DNA of 7,069 bases, taken from assembly GCA_021414045.1 (NCBI GenBank), contig JAIOPF010000347.1:1-7069 (forward strand). Direction: 5' to 3'. Position numbers and translations under genes: made by a program. The notes below the pieces were generated by a model. It saw only the letters and a list, made by a program, of their open reading frames with translations, did no database searches and had not been told where the DNA came from. Source of the stretch: Deltaproteobacteria bacterium (GTDB lineage: Bacteria; UBA10199; DSSB01). Positions within the stretch are counted from its first letter, which is position 1; each line of letters opens with the position of its first letter. Of this stretch, positions 1 to 6,704 are shown piece by piece.

Positions 1-114
1 GGCGCCGAACAGGTCGCCGACGTCGTCGTTCTCAATCGCGGGTGAGCCCGAACCGCAGCTGGAGAAAACGACCATAACTAAAAATGGAAAAAGAAACTTC
101 GAGAATCTATGCAT
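1..114 (-). CDS. Start of a lipoprotein precursor (cut by the window edge)
   Basis: Only the first 38 codons are present; the gene runs off the left edge. The peptide starts MHRFSKFLFPFLVMVVFSSC: a short basic N-region, a hydrophobic core at about residues 7-17 and a cysteine at residue 20, preceded by Phe-Ser-Ser. This is a signal peptidase II (lipobox) pattern, although Phe at -3 is less usual than Leu. The residues after the Cys are Gly/Ser-rich and then acidic (E-N-D-D-V-G-D), as in a flexible linker after a lipidated cysteine. The ATG is fixed by a perfect AAGGAG five bases upstream. The gene starts 41 bases after the dnaE2 stop on the same strand, with no obvious terminator between, so read-through from the mutagenesis operon is possible. 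The mature function cannot be told from this fragment. Confidence 0.72.
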   Translation of the reverse strand, partial: MHRFSKFLFPFLVMVVFSSCGSGSPAIENDDVGDLFGA

Positions 115-119
115 GCCGA

Positions 120-125
120 CTCCTT
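120..125 (-). promoter_or_regulatory. Ribosome binding site of the lipoprotein gene
   Basis: AAGGAG on the minus strand, separated from the ATG at 114 by five bases (TCGGC). This is the strongest Shine-Dalgarno match in the window and is the main support for a gene that is mostly outside it. Confidence 0.75.
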
Positions 126-155
126 GCAAGACGATATTTCGATTGGATTCCAACA

Positions 156-3125
156 TTATTGACGGATCAAAGAAGGGACCGCAATAGATTCCGCTGGCAG
201 CGAAACGGCCGTCACGTCGTCGACGTTCAGCGAGATGGCCCCCAACTCGTCCGCCACCCTTCCCATCAGCAAAAAAGGCTGGCGGGCGTTGAGCTTAGGA
301 ACGTTCCGTCGGTAGGAGCGGGGAAAAAAAGTCGTCTCGTAAATGCCGGTCATATCCTCGAAGCTCATGAACTCCATCGCTTCGCCTCGCTTGGTGCTGA
401 CCACCTTGCCGGTGATCCACCAACCAGCCATGCGGACTTTCTTGCCGACATGGTTTTTCAACTCTCGGGACGGAACGCAGTCCACTTGCCCAAGAACGGA
501 CTCGTAGAGCCGAAGCGGGTGAAAGCGGTAGACCAGCCCCAAGGTCTCCCGCTCGTCGAAAAGCTTCTCCGCTTCCAAATAATCCTCGATATCCGGAATC
601 CACGCCTGTCTCGAAGCCTCCCAACGGAATTCGTCCTTGCTTCCGGAGTCTCCCCGGGATTGCAAAAGCTGCCACATCATTTGCGGCCGGTTCCGCTCCG
701 GCTCGAGGGAATCGAGGGACCCGGAACGCAGCAGGATCTTGAGATCGCTCAAAGGCAAATCCACACGAGCCAGCAAGTCGGCTAGCGAAAGGTATTTCCC
801 GCGCGCCCGCTCCAGGATCAAGGTCTCCTGGGAATCCCGCCTCAAGCCCTGAAGCTGCATCAGCCCGATCCGTAACCGCTTCCCGTTTCCGAGATAGGGA
901 ATCTCGGAGGCATTGACGTCGGGGCCCAGGATCTCAAGCCCCATGCGCCTAGCCTCGGAGAGATAGGCGAAGGTCGAATAGAATCCTCCGCCGTTCGAAA
1001 TCACAGCGGCCATGAACTCGGCGGGATGATGGGCGCGCAAGTAGGCCGACTGGTAGGAAACCCTCGCGTAGGAAGCGCTATGGGGTTTGCAGAAACTATA
1101 ACCAGCAAAACTCATCATCATCTCCCAGATCGCATCGACCTGCGCGAGCGTCGCGCCCCGCTCCAGGGCTCCGGCGACGAAACGCTCGCGGTATTCGCCC
1201 AGCAATTTTCCCGGCCGTTTCTTGGTGAGCGCCTTGCGCAGGCCGTCCCCCTCGATCGCGTCAAAGCCCGCCACGGCCATCGCCGCCTTGGTCACGTCTT
1301 CCTGATAGACCATGATGCCGAAAGTCTCGTCGAGCAGCCCATCGAGCAGCGGATGCAAGGAGGAGTAAGGCTTCCCGTGGAGCCGCTGGACGTATTCGTT
1401 GATGTAGCGGTTGGAGGCGGGGCGGATGATCGAGGAGTGGATCACCAGGTGCGGATAATCTCCCACCCTCGCCTTTTGCTGGAGCTGCCGCGTCGCCGGC
1501 GATTCGATGTAGAAAACCCCCATCGTATCCCCCTGGGCTATCATCGCCTGCGTCGCAGCGTCCTCGGCGGGGTCGAAGCGGTCGTAGGACAGGCTCTCTC
1601 CGGTATTCCTTTCCACCGATTCCAGCGCGTCTCGGACGACGGCCAAAGAACGGTTCCCGAGGATGTCGATCTTGACCAACCCGAAATCCTCCGTCTGGTC
1701 CTTCTCCCATTGCAAGATGTTCACGCCCTTCGCGGCGCGCTGCAGCGGCACGTAGCGGCGCAAATCGTCCGGCACGATGACGACTCCTCCGGCATGGACC
1801 GAAAGATACCTGGGAAAGTCGGCCAGGCACCGCGCCCAAGGCAGAATGCGATCCCAGGGCTCGGGGAATTTTTTCGGTGGAAAACGCAGCAGTTTCTCGG
1901 TGGCTCGCGTGATCTCGTCGTCGGGAAGCCCCAAGACCTTCGCGACTTCCCGAATCGAGGCCTGGGGCTGCAAGCGGACGTGGTTGGCGACGCAAGCGGC
2001 GCGGTACGGGCCATATTTGTCGAAAATATAGTCGAAGATCCTCTCTCGCTCGTCCCAAGGAAAATCGATGTCGGCGTCCGGCGGATCCGTGCGGCCCGGA
2101 TTGAGGAAGCGCTCGAAAAAGAGATCGAGGGCGATGGGATCGACGTGCGTGATGCCGAGGCAGTAGGAAACGAGGCTGGCGGCCACCGAGCCGCGCCCGC
2201 AAGTCCGAGGCGCCTGCTTCACGATGTCTTCGACGACGAGGAAATAATGCGTGAAGCCCTTTTGGCGGATGACCCCTAGCTCGTACTCGAGCCTCGCCTT
2301 CACCTTCTCGCTCAGGGCTCCGTAACGTCGCCGCGCGCCTTGATGGCATTTCCAACGCAGGGTGAAGAAGGCCTCCGTCGCGGAAAATTCGGAGAAAGGC
2401 GGGAAGACAGTCTCTCCCAGTCGCCAATCGCTGTAGAGCTCGCGACTGAGCCGGGCGGCGTTGGCGATGGCCTCCGGGGCGTGGCTCAGCTTCTGGGCCA
2501 TCCATTCCGCATCGCAGAAGAACCGCTCGGGCTCGGCGCAGTCCGAGGGATCCAGCCGCGAGAGCTTCGTGTTGCCGGCGATGGCCCGCAACATGCGGTG
2601 CAGGATGCTTTCCCGAGGATCGAGGAAATGCACGTCGTTGCTCGCGACGGGCTTGAGGCCCTGCTCGGCGGCGAAGCGCAAGAGGGGAAGCGTCTCCGTC
2701 AAAGGAACGATTTCGACATAAAGATCTTTAGGACCGGTCTCGCGACGCAAGCCTTCGAGCAAGGCCGTATCCCGGCTCAACACCGACAAGTGATCGCGGT
2801 CCTCGCGAAGCGCCGCCCCCAGAGAGAAACCTTCTTCCAAATGGAAATCCGAGGTCAGGCGGCAGATTCTTTCGTAACCCTTCGGATCCCGAGCCAGCAA
2901 AACAGCCGACGCATCGGAGGCACGAAGCTCCACGCCGCAGAGGGGACGGATGCCGTGGTCGCGGCACAACTTGACGAATTCGACCCAGCCGTAAAGTCCG
3001 CCGACGTCGGTCAGAGCCAGCGAATCCATACCCGCGCGCCGCGCGGCGGGGACCAAGCGTTCCAGGGAAGCGGTGCCGCGCAGCATCGAATAATAGGACC
3101 GGCAATGGAGGTGGGCGAACTTCAC
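156..3125 (-). CDS. dnaE2: Error-prone DNA polymerase III alpha subunit, DnaE2/ImuC type
   Basis: A 989-residue C-family DNA polymerase, the translesion polymerase of the LexA-controlled mutagenesis cassette. It has an N-terminal PHP domain (H-x-H at residues 5-7, Asp40, Glu66, Asp164-x-His166). The segment from Met14 (M-L-R-G-T-A-S) resembles the F-L-R-G-A-S signature of DnaE2 proteins. The palm holds G-R-G-S at 310-313, the catalytic pair in P-D-A-D-I-D-F (Asp352, Asp354) and the third Asp in V-K-I-D-I-L-G (Asp487), so it should be active. S-V-H-A-G-G at 442-447 is also typical. An OB-fold domain lies near residues 893-970. Most DnaE2 proteins are somewhat longer (about 1,050), so the tail is short. 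I chose the GTG at 3125: it overlaps the imuB stop (GTGA), has GGGAAGGG seven bases upstream, and homology begins there. The frame stays open upstream to 3788, but only as an out-of-frame shadow of imuB. It presumably works with ImuB, which supplies clamp contact. Confidence 0.93.
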   Translation of the reverse strand: MKFAHLHCRSYYSMLRGTASLERLVPAARRAGMDSLALTDVGGLYGWVEFVKLCRDHGIRPLCGVELRASDASAVLLARDPKGYERICRLTSDFHLEEGFSLGAALREDRDHLSVLSRDTALLEGLRRETGPKDLYVEIVPLTETLPLLRFAAEQGLKPVASNDVHFLDPRESILHRMLRAIAGNTKLSRLDPSDCAEPERFFCDAEWMAQKLSHAPEAIANAARLSRELYSDWRLGETVFPPFSEFSATEAFFTLRWKCHQGARRRYGALSEKVKARLEYELGVIRQKGFTHYFLVVEDIVKQAPRTCGRGSVAASLVSYCLGITHVDPIALDLFFERFLNPGRTDPPDADIDFPWDERERIFDYIFDKYGPYRAACVANHVRLQPQASIREVAKVLGLPDDEITRATEKLLRFPPKKFPEPWDRILPWARCLADFPRYLSVHAGGVVIVPDDLRRYVPLQRAAKGVNILQWEKDQTEDFGLVKIDILGNRSLAVVRDALESVERNTGESLSYDRFDPAEDAATQAMIAQGDTMGVFYIESPATRQLQQKARVGDYPHLVIHSSIIRPASNRYINEYVQRLHGKPYSSLHPLLDGLLDETFGIMVYQEDVTKAAMAVAGFDAIEGDGLRKALTKKRPGKLLGEYRERFVAGALERGATLAQVDAIWEMMMSFAGYSFCKPHSASYARVSYQSAYLRAHHPAEFMAAVISNGGGFYSTFAYLSEARRMGLEILGPDVNASEIPYLGNGKRLRIGLMQLQGLRRDSQETLILERARGKYLSLADLLARVDLPLSDLKILLRSGSLDSLEPERNRPQMMWQLLQSRGDSGSKDEFRWEASRQAWIPDIEDYLEAEKLFDERETLGLVYRFHPLRLYESVLGQVDCVPSRELKNHVGKKVRMAGWWITGKVVSTKRGEAMEFMSFEDMTGIYETTFFPRSYRRNVPKLNARQPFLLMGRVADELGAISLNVDDVTAVSLPAESIAVPSLIRQ

Positions 3126-4267
3126 TTGAGCGCCCTTCCCGACCGCACGATGCCGCGCCCGTATTTCGCCCGCAATCGGTCGAGAGTCTTGAACAAGTCT
3201 TCCTCTCGGGCCTCGGAGAAAAAATCCGATTGGCGGAATTCGGGCTGCAAGCCGGAGAAGCGCAGGGAAAAAGACTTCAAGGCCATGCGCCTCCCGAGGA
3301 ATTTCAGCCACACCGTCTCGAGGGCGCCGAAGATCTGGAAGTCGAGATTCATGGGAGGAATCAGCGCCACTTCGCGACGGGTTCGCCGGTGGTCGAGATA
3401 GAGTCCGTCCAGGCGCGCGCTGCCGGCGACCAAACCGCGGCGCCTCAGATCGGCGGCGAGCGATTCGACGAGGTTCCAGAGTTCGGCGAGCAAGGAGCCC
3501 TCGTCGTTGGTCTCGGGGGAGAGATTCGCCGCCTCCGCCAGAATCAGCGGCCGCCGCGCCGGGCAAACCGCATCCTCGTCGATGCCCCGCGCCTGGTCTC
3601 GCAGCAAGGCGCCGCGGCTTCCGAAGATCTTCGTCAAGACCGTCGCGGGCACCTCCGCCAAGTCCCGGATTCGCCGAACGCCCAACTCGCGCAAGAGGCG
3701 GTTTTGCGTGAGCTCGCCGATTCCCGGGAGATAATCCACCCCGAGCGGCGCGAGGAAGACGAGCTCGCTTCCCGGAAAAACATCGCAAAGTCCCTGAGGC
3801 CGAATCACCTGGGCGGCGATGCGCGAGACCAATTTATTTTCGGCGACGCCTAAAGTCGCGATGAGCCCCAAGCCCTCGCGGACCTCGCGATGGATCTTTC
3901 CCGCTGCCTCGGGAGCCTTTCCGAAGAGGCTCTCCATTCCGGACATGTCGAGGTAAAAAGAGCCGAGGCGAGCGGGCTCGAAGATCGGCGTGAACCTTTC
4001 GACAACCTGCCACAACTTCGCCTGGGCACGCTCGTATAGCGGCGGATTCTGCGGAACGATGCGCAAGCGAGGCTCTTGCTTGAGAGCATCGACCGCACGG
4101 TCTCCGGCGCGAATGCCGCACTGGTAGGCCTCGGCGGAGACCGCGATCACGGGCGCCCGCGGCGCGCTGCCGGCGGCGACGGCCATGGGGCGATCGCGCA
4201 GGCGCGAGTCGACGCGCCTTTCGACCGCCACGGCGAAAGCGGGAATATTGAGATGAACGATGCTCAT
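3122..4267 (-). CDS. imuB: ImuB-like, catalytically inactive Y-family DNA polymerase homologue
   Basis: A 381-residue protein with the Y-family (DinB/Pol IV, UmuC) fold but without its active site. The N-terminal strand reads I-V-H-L-N-I-P-A-F: the two positions that are Asp8 and Asp10 in E. coli Pol IV are Asn7 and Pro9, and the steric-gate position is Ala12. The second motif, normally S-x-D-E-x-Y-L-D, is R-L-G-S-F-Y-L-D, so the catalytic Asp-Glu pair is Gly102-Ser103. Loss of all catalytic carboxylates is the mark of ImuB, the adaptor tying DnaE2 to the sliding clamp. A helix-hairpin-helix segment (L-P-G-I-G, from residue 180) and a little-finger region follow. Q-S-D-F-F (346-350) looks like a clamp-binding pentapeptide, followed by a Pol IV-like K-Y-G tail (368-370). 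Known ImuB proteins are usually near 500 residues, so this one is compact. The ATG at 4267 lies 25 bases after the lexA stop; the end overlaps dnaE2 by four bases. A diverged DinB paralogue is the alternative name, but it cannot be an active polymerase as read. Confidence 0.86.
   Translation of the reverse strand: MSIVHLNIPAFAVAVERRVDSRLRDRPMAVAAGSAPRAPVIAVSAEAYQCGIRAGDRAVDALKQEPRLRIVPQNPPLYERAQAKLWQVVERFTPIFEPARLGSFYLDMSGMESLFGKAPEAAGKIHREVREGLGLIATLGVAENKLVSRIAAQVIRPQGLCDVFPGSELVFLAPLGVDYLPGIGELTQNRLLRELGVRRIRDLAEVPATVLTKIFGSRGALLRDQARGIDEDAVCPARRPLILAEAANLSPETNDEGSLLAELWNLVESLAADLRRRGLVAGSARLDGLYLDHRRTRREVALIPPMNLDFQIFGALETVWLKFLGRRMALKSFSLRFSGLQPEFRQSDFFSEAREEDLFKTLDRLRAKYGRGIVRSGRALK
3133..3140 (-). 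promoter_or_regulatory. Ribosome binding site of dnaE2, inside the end of imuB
   Basis: GGGAAGGG on the minus strand, seven bases before the GTG at 3125 and inside the last imuB codons. It supports the GTG start over any start further upstream in the same open frame, and it fits translational coupling of imuB and dnaE2. Confidence 0.6.
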
Positions 4268-4292
4268 ACCCGGAAAGAAAGCGCGGCGCGTC

Positions 4293-4889
4293 TCAGTAGC
4301 GCCGCATCAAGCCCACCACCACCCCGAGGATTTGAAAGCCTTGCCCGTGCCCGACCCAAATCGATTGCAGCTTTTGATTCGCGGGCCTGAGTTCGACCCG
4401 GTCACCCTGCACGTAGAATTTTTTGACGGTGGCCTCGCCGTCGACCATCGCGACGATGGTCTGGCCGCGCTCCGCCGTGGGCTGTCGGCGCACGATCACG
4501 AAATCGCCGTCGTGAATTCCGTCCTCGATCATCGACTCGCCCTGCACGTTGAGGACGAAATTATCCCCGCCCCGAAGCAAGGACTTCGGCACGTCGATGC
4601 GCTCTTGCATCTCGATGGCCTCGATAGGCCTGCCGGCGGCGACCTTGCCCAACAGGGGCAGACGGACGGATTCGGTGCCGAGCTCATTCAATTGGATGGA
4701 GCGATGTCCGTGACTGTTTTTGTTGAGGTAACCCTTTTGCTCGAGAGACTTGAGATAATCCTGCACCGATCCCAGCGACTTCAGCCGAAAGTGCCGCGCG
4801 ATCTCGCGCTGCGTCGGCGGATAGCCTTTCGCCAGGGTATAGGTTTGCAAAAAATCCAGGAGACGCTTCTGTTTGGGGGTGAGGTTCAT
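4293..4889 (-). CDS. lexA: LexA, SOS response repressor and self-cleaving serine peptidase
   Basis: A 198-residue LexA, full length for the family (202 in E. coli). The N-terminal winged helix-turn-helix covers about residues 1-65, with the recognition region around 25-45 (P-P-T-Q-R-E-I-A ... S-L-G-S-V-Q-D-Y-L). The self-cleavage site is Ala85-Gly86 in K-V-A-A-G-R-P. The peptidase dyad is Ser119 (Q-G-E-S-M) and Lys156 (A-T-V-K-K-F), the same numbers as in E. coli LexA. The C-terminus G-V-V-V-G-L-M-R-R-Y is typical. RecA filaments would trigger cleavage and derepress this gene and the imuB-dnaE2 genes behind it. I start at ATG 4889, where family similarity begins (M-N-L-T-P-K-Q). An in-frame TTG at 4925 would add 12 residues but has no ribosome site and crosses the likely operator. 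The ATG itself has only GCGGGG directly against it, so the leader may be very short. The recognition helix differs from the E. coli form, consistent with a different operator. Confidence 0.97.
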   Translation of the reverse strand: MNLTPKQKRLLDFLQTYTLAKGYPPTQREIARHFRLKSLGSVQDYLKSLEQKGYLNKNSHGHRSIQLNELGTESVRLPLLGKVAAGRPIEAIEMQERIDVPKSLLRGGDNFVLNVQGESMIEDGIHDGDFVIVRRQPTAERGQTIVAMVDGEATVKKFYVQGDRVELRPANQKLQSIWVGHGQGFQILGVVVGLMRRY

Positions 4890-4966
4890 CCCCGCAGAGT
4901 AATACGTATCTTTTACGTACTTCAATAGAGAAAAATAAAAATAGTCATCTCATTGATTTTACTTAA
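4890..4966 (-). promoter_or_regulatory. AT-rich lexA promoter region (approximate)
   Basis: A 77-base gap between the stop of the helical-repeat gene and lexA. It is strikingly AT-rich within a GC-rich window, with T4-A-T5 runs at 4931-4940. No hairpin plus T-run terminator is visible. A possible -35 is TTGAAG (4925-4920 on the minus strand), but the matching -10 is weak (TATTAC at 4904-4899 with 15-bp spacing, or TACTCT at 4901-4896 with 18). That would place transcription start at or next to the ATG. The exact promoter is not settled by reading. Confidence 0.45.
4898..4921 (-). promoter_or_regulatory. Candidate LexA operator (TACGTA repeat)
   Basis: TACGTA occurs at 4914-4919 and again at 4903-4908, separated by five bases, so the copies are 11 bp apart, about one helical turn. 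Each unit is itself a palindrome, and the block is flanked by AGTA (4921-4918) and TACT (4901-4898), giving an overall imperfect dyad. It lies 9-32 bases before the lexA start and overlaps the possible promoter, where an autoregulatory operator is expected. It does not match the E. coli CTGT-N8-ACAG box, the Bacillus GAAC-N4-GTTC box, the alphaproteobacterial GTTC-N7-GTTC box or the Bdellovibrio TTAC-N3-GTAA box. Assignment to LexA is inference from position and symmetry. Confidence 0.45.
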
Positions 4967-6646
4967 TTAAATCCCACGTTCCTCGTTGTGATCCTCTTCC
5001 GTTGCCCTCTCTCCCGGTCGATTTTGCCGATGATTGGAGCGTGGGGCGGTGGCCATTTGCTGGCCGTTGGAACGAGGCGCCGGGGCCGTTTCGGGACCTT
5101 CCTCCCGTTCCGATCCAGCTTCCTCAAGAGGTGTTTCCTCGGGATCCATTTCCGCGATTTCAATACGGGGACTCGACGCTTCGAGCGAGGGCCAAAGCAC
5201 CACGCGCCGATTCAAGGGCAAGGCGGTTTCGGAATCTCGCATCGCCACCGAGGGCGAAAGACGGTCGCTGGCAGGAGCGATGGGACGAAAATCCAGGATG
5301 CGCGTCCCCATGCCGGTTTCGCGTAGGTTGAGCACGTATTCTTTCTCGATGAAACCCAGGCGGCGCAGGTCGAAAATCGCGCGCTCGCCGTCAACCGAAG
5401 CGGCGCCATGCGGAAAACGCAGTCGCATTTCCCCGAGCGGACGCTCGGAAGCTCCCAAGACCTCGCTCACCGTTTCCCAAGGAAGGCTGCCGCTTCCCTG
5501 ACTCAAGAAATAATCCATCAAGGCCTCGCGGCGTTGCGCCAAGGGAAAGCCGCGGTTGCCGGCGGCCTCGAGCAGGATCTCTCCCGCCCAAGGTTCGGCA
5601 GTTCCGCCCAAGGCCGTCAACACCAGGTTCCATTGAGAAAATTCCGCGCCGCTGAAACCACCCGGAGACGCGCCACCGCCCGAAGTTTCCCGCCCCGAAA
5701 GCAGGGTCATGCTGGGATCCGCCAACAGAGAACGCCACCATCCCGCATCGGGTGGATGCGGAGTATTCGCCAGCAGCAAAAGCATTCGGTAACGCGTGGG
5801 CACAGGCTCTTCGGGGTCTTCCGCCAAGGAACGAAACACCTCGATCACGCCGGAATCGGGCTCGAGACTGTCAGGACGCAGTCGGCTCAGGGCGAGATAA
5901 CGGCGCGTCACGGACTCCGCGGGATTCATCGCGAGGTTCTGCAAGAAATGCGAGGCCGCGGGATCGCCGTCCGCCGCGAGACCCGAGGCGCGAGCGAGAA
6001 TTTCATCCGTCCCCAAGGAACCGCGATAGTCGACCGCAAAGGCCGCCGTGCTTTCGCGGAGAAAAGACGAAGCATCGCGGTCGCCCAGGCCCGCCAGAAC
6101 ACGGGCGCTGCGCATCCTCAGGACCGGATCTCCCGAAGCCTCCCGATACCCGCACAATTCTTCGACGAGCCCGCGAAGGAAGGAATCCTCCGGACGCAAA
6201 TAATGCAGCATGCCCACCGCAAGAGGGCTCCCCATGCTCGCGACATCTCCCGTGACTCCAAATCCATGAGGCAAGAGTCGGGTCAATTCTTCGATGGCCG
6301 CATCGGCGGTTTCCGTTCCATGAGGTTCGCTTCTCAACCCATCCACCAGATACCTCGCGCGGTGACGCAGCGCCTCGCGCCCGTCGGTCCCGGCCAGAAT
6401 CCGCAAAAAGCCGTTCGTCGAAGAGCCCTCGGAGAGAGCTCCGCGCAATTCCAAGGTTCCCAAAAGCTGCAGCTGCTCTTCCGGAGAGACGAAACGGTCC
6501 TCCAAAACTCCCGCGATGGCCCGGGCCTCCTCCGAGGAAAGAGAGAGATTGGCGCTCATCTCGTGGGCGAAAGCTTCGGCATCCGAACAGGATTCGCGAA
6601 GGTCTAAAACTCGTCGGACTAATTGGGATTCGGGAAGTGGAGACAC
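4967..6646 (-). CDS. Hypothetical helical-repeat (HEAT-like) protein with acidic tail
   Basis: A 559-residue protein I do not recognise. Residues 1-400 look almost wholly alpha-helical, with HEAT-like units marked by a short acidic/proline turn, then Arg and an aliphatic helix: near 173 (D-P-V-L-R-M-R-S-A-R-V-L-A-G-L), 242, 280 and 367. A Gly/Ser-rich loop sits at 317-335. Residues 404-455 look more beta-like (G-E-M-R-L-R-F ... R-I-L-D-F-R-P). The last 65 residues are acidic and polar, contain A-P-R-S-N twice, and are probably disordered. No signal peptide or membrane segment is visible, so a cytoplasmic scaffold or protein-binding role is a guess from fold type only. I chose GTG 6646 because AAGAGG lies seven bases upstream. 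The in-frame ATG 6676 and TTG 6691 would add 10 or 15 residues but sit inside a strong hairpin and lack ribosome sites. A promoter-like region separates it from lexA, so co-regulation with the SOS cassette is not implied. Confidence 0.8.
   Translation of the reverse strand: MSPLPESQLVRRVLDLRESCSDAEAFAHEMSANLSLSSEEARAIAGVLEDRFVSPEEQLQLLGTLELRGALSEGSSTNGFLRILAGTDGREALRHRARYLVDGLRSEPHGTETADAAIEELTRLLPHGFGVTGDVASMGSPLAVGMLHYLRPEDSFLRGLVEELCGYREASGDPVLRMRSARVLAGLGDRDASSFLRESTAAFAVDYRGSLGTDEILARASGLAADGDPAASHFLQNLAMNPAESVTRRYLALSRLRPDSLEPDSGVIEVFRSLAEDPEEPVPTRYRMLLLLANTPHPPDAGWWRSLLADPSMTLLSGRETSGGGASPGGFSGAEFSQWNLVLTALGGTAEPWAGEILLEAAGNRGFPLAQRREALMDYFLSQGSGSLPWETVSEVLGASERPLGEMRLRFPHGAASVDGERAIFDLRRLGFIEKEYVLNLRETGMGTRILDFRPIAPASDRLSPSVAMRDSETALPLNRRVVLWPSLEASSPRIEIAEMDPEETPLEEAGSEREEGPETAPAPRSNGQQMATAPRSNHRQNRPGERATEEDHNEERGI
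5033..5080 (-). repeat. Internal A-P-R-S-N peptide repeat in the helical-repeat protein tail
   Basis: Two copies of the five-codon unit encoding A-P-R-S-N lie at 5066-5080 and 5033-5047 (protein residues 523-527 and 534-538). Four of the five codons differ between copies, all silently. The bases between them hold a perfect small hairpin, GGCCA-GCAAA-TGGCC, at 5051-5065. Confidence 0.7.
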
Positions 6647-6653
6647 GGGGCTA

Positions 6654-6659
6654 CCTCTT
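6654..6659 (-). promoter_or_regulatory. Ribosome binding site of the helical-repeat protein gene
   Basis: AAGAGG on the minus strand, seven bases (TAGCCCC) before the GTG at 6646. It decides the start against the in-frame ATG at 6676 and TTG at 6691, neither of which has a suitable upstream site. Confidence 0.6.
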
Positions 6660-6668
6660 GGCGGTGCT

Positions 6669-6704
6669 CCCGGCATGGGTTGAGAAAGCAACCCTCATGC
6701 CAGG
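6669..6704 (-). other. Strong leader hairpin upstream of the helical-repeat protein gene
   Basis: In the minus-strand transcript, CCTGGCATG pairs with CATGCCGGG (one G-U pair), a two-base AG bulge follows, and GGTTG pairs with CAACC around a six-base loop (CTTTCT). That gives 14 base pairs ending nine bases before the AAGAGG ribosome site. No T-run follows on either strand, so it is not an intrinsic terminator. A structured 5' leader that influences translation or stability is the likeliest reading. Confidence 0.5.

Noticed and set aside
1026..3401. Long plus-strand reading frames (1026-2279 and 2340-3401)
   Set aside because: They are antisense shadows of dnaE2 and imuB in GC-rich DNA, rich in Arg/His/Gln with no recognisable domains.
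3126..3788. Upstream extension of the dnaE2 frame by 221 codons
   Set aside because: It lies wholly inside imuB in another frame, has no polymerase similarity, and the GTG at 3125 has its own ribosome site and the family N-terminus.
5408..6607. 399-codon plus-strand reading frame
   Set aside because: Antisense to the helical-repeat gene, of low-complexity Arg/Gln/Pro composition, and without a convincing ribosome site or domain.
6651..6698. 15-codon upstream frame (ATG 6698 to TAG 6651) ending just before the helical-repeat start
   Set aside because: It could be a leader peptide, but it has no ribosome site and its ATG is inside the leader hairpin.
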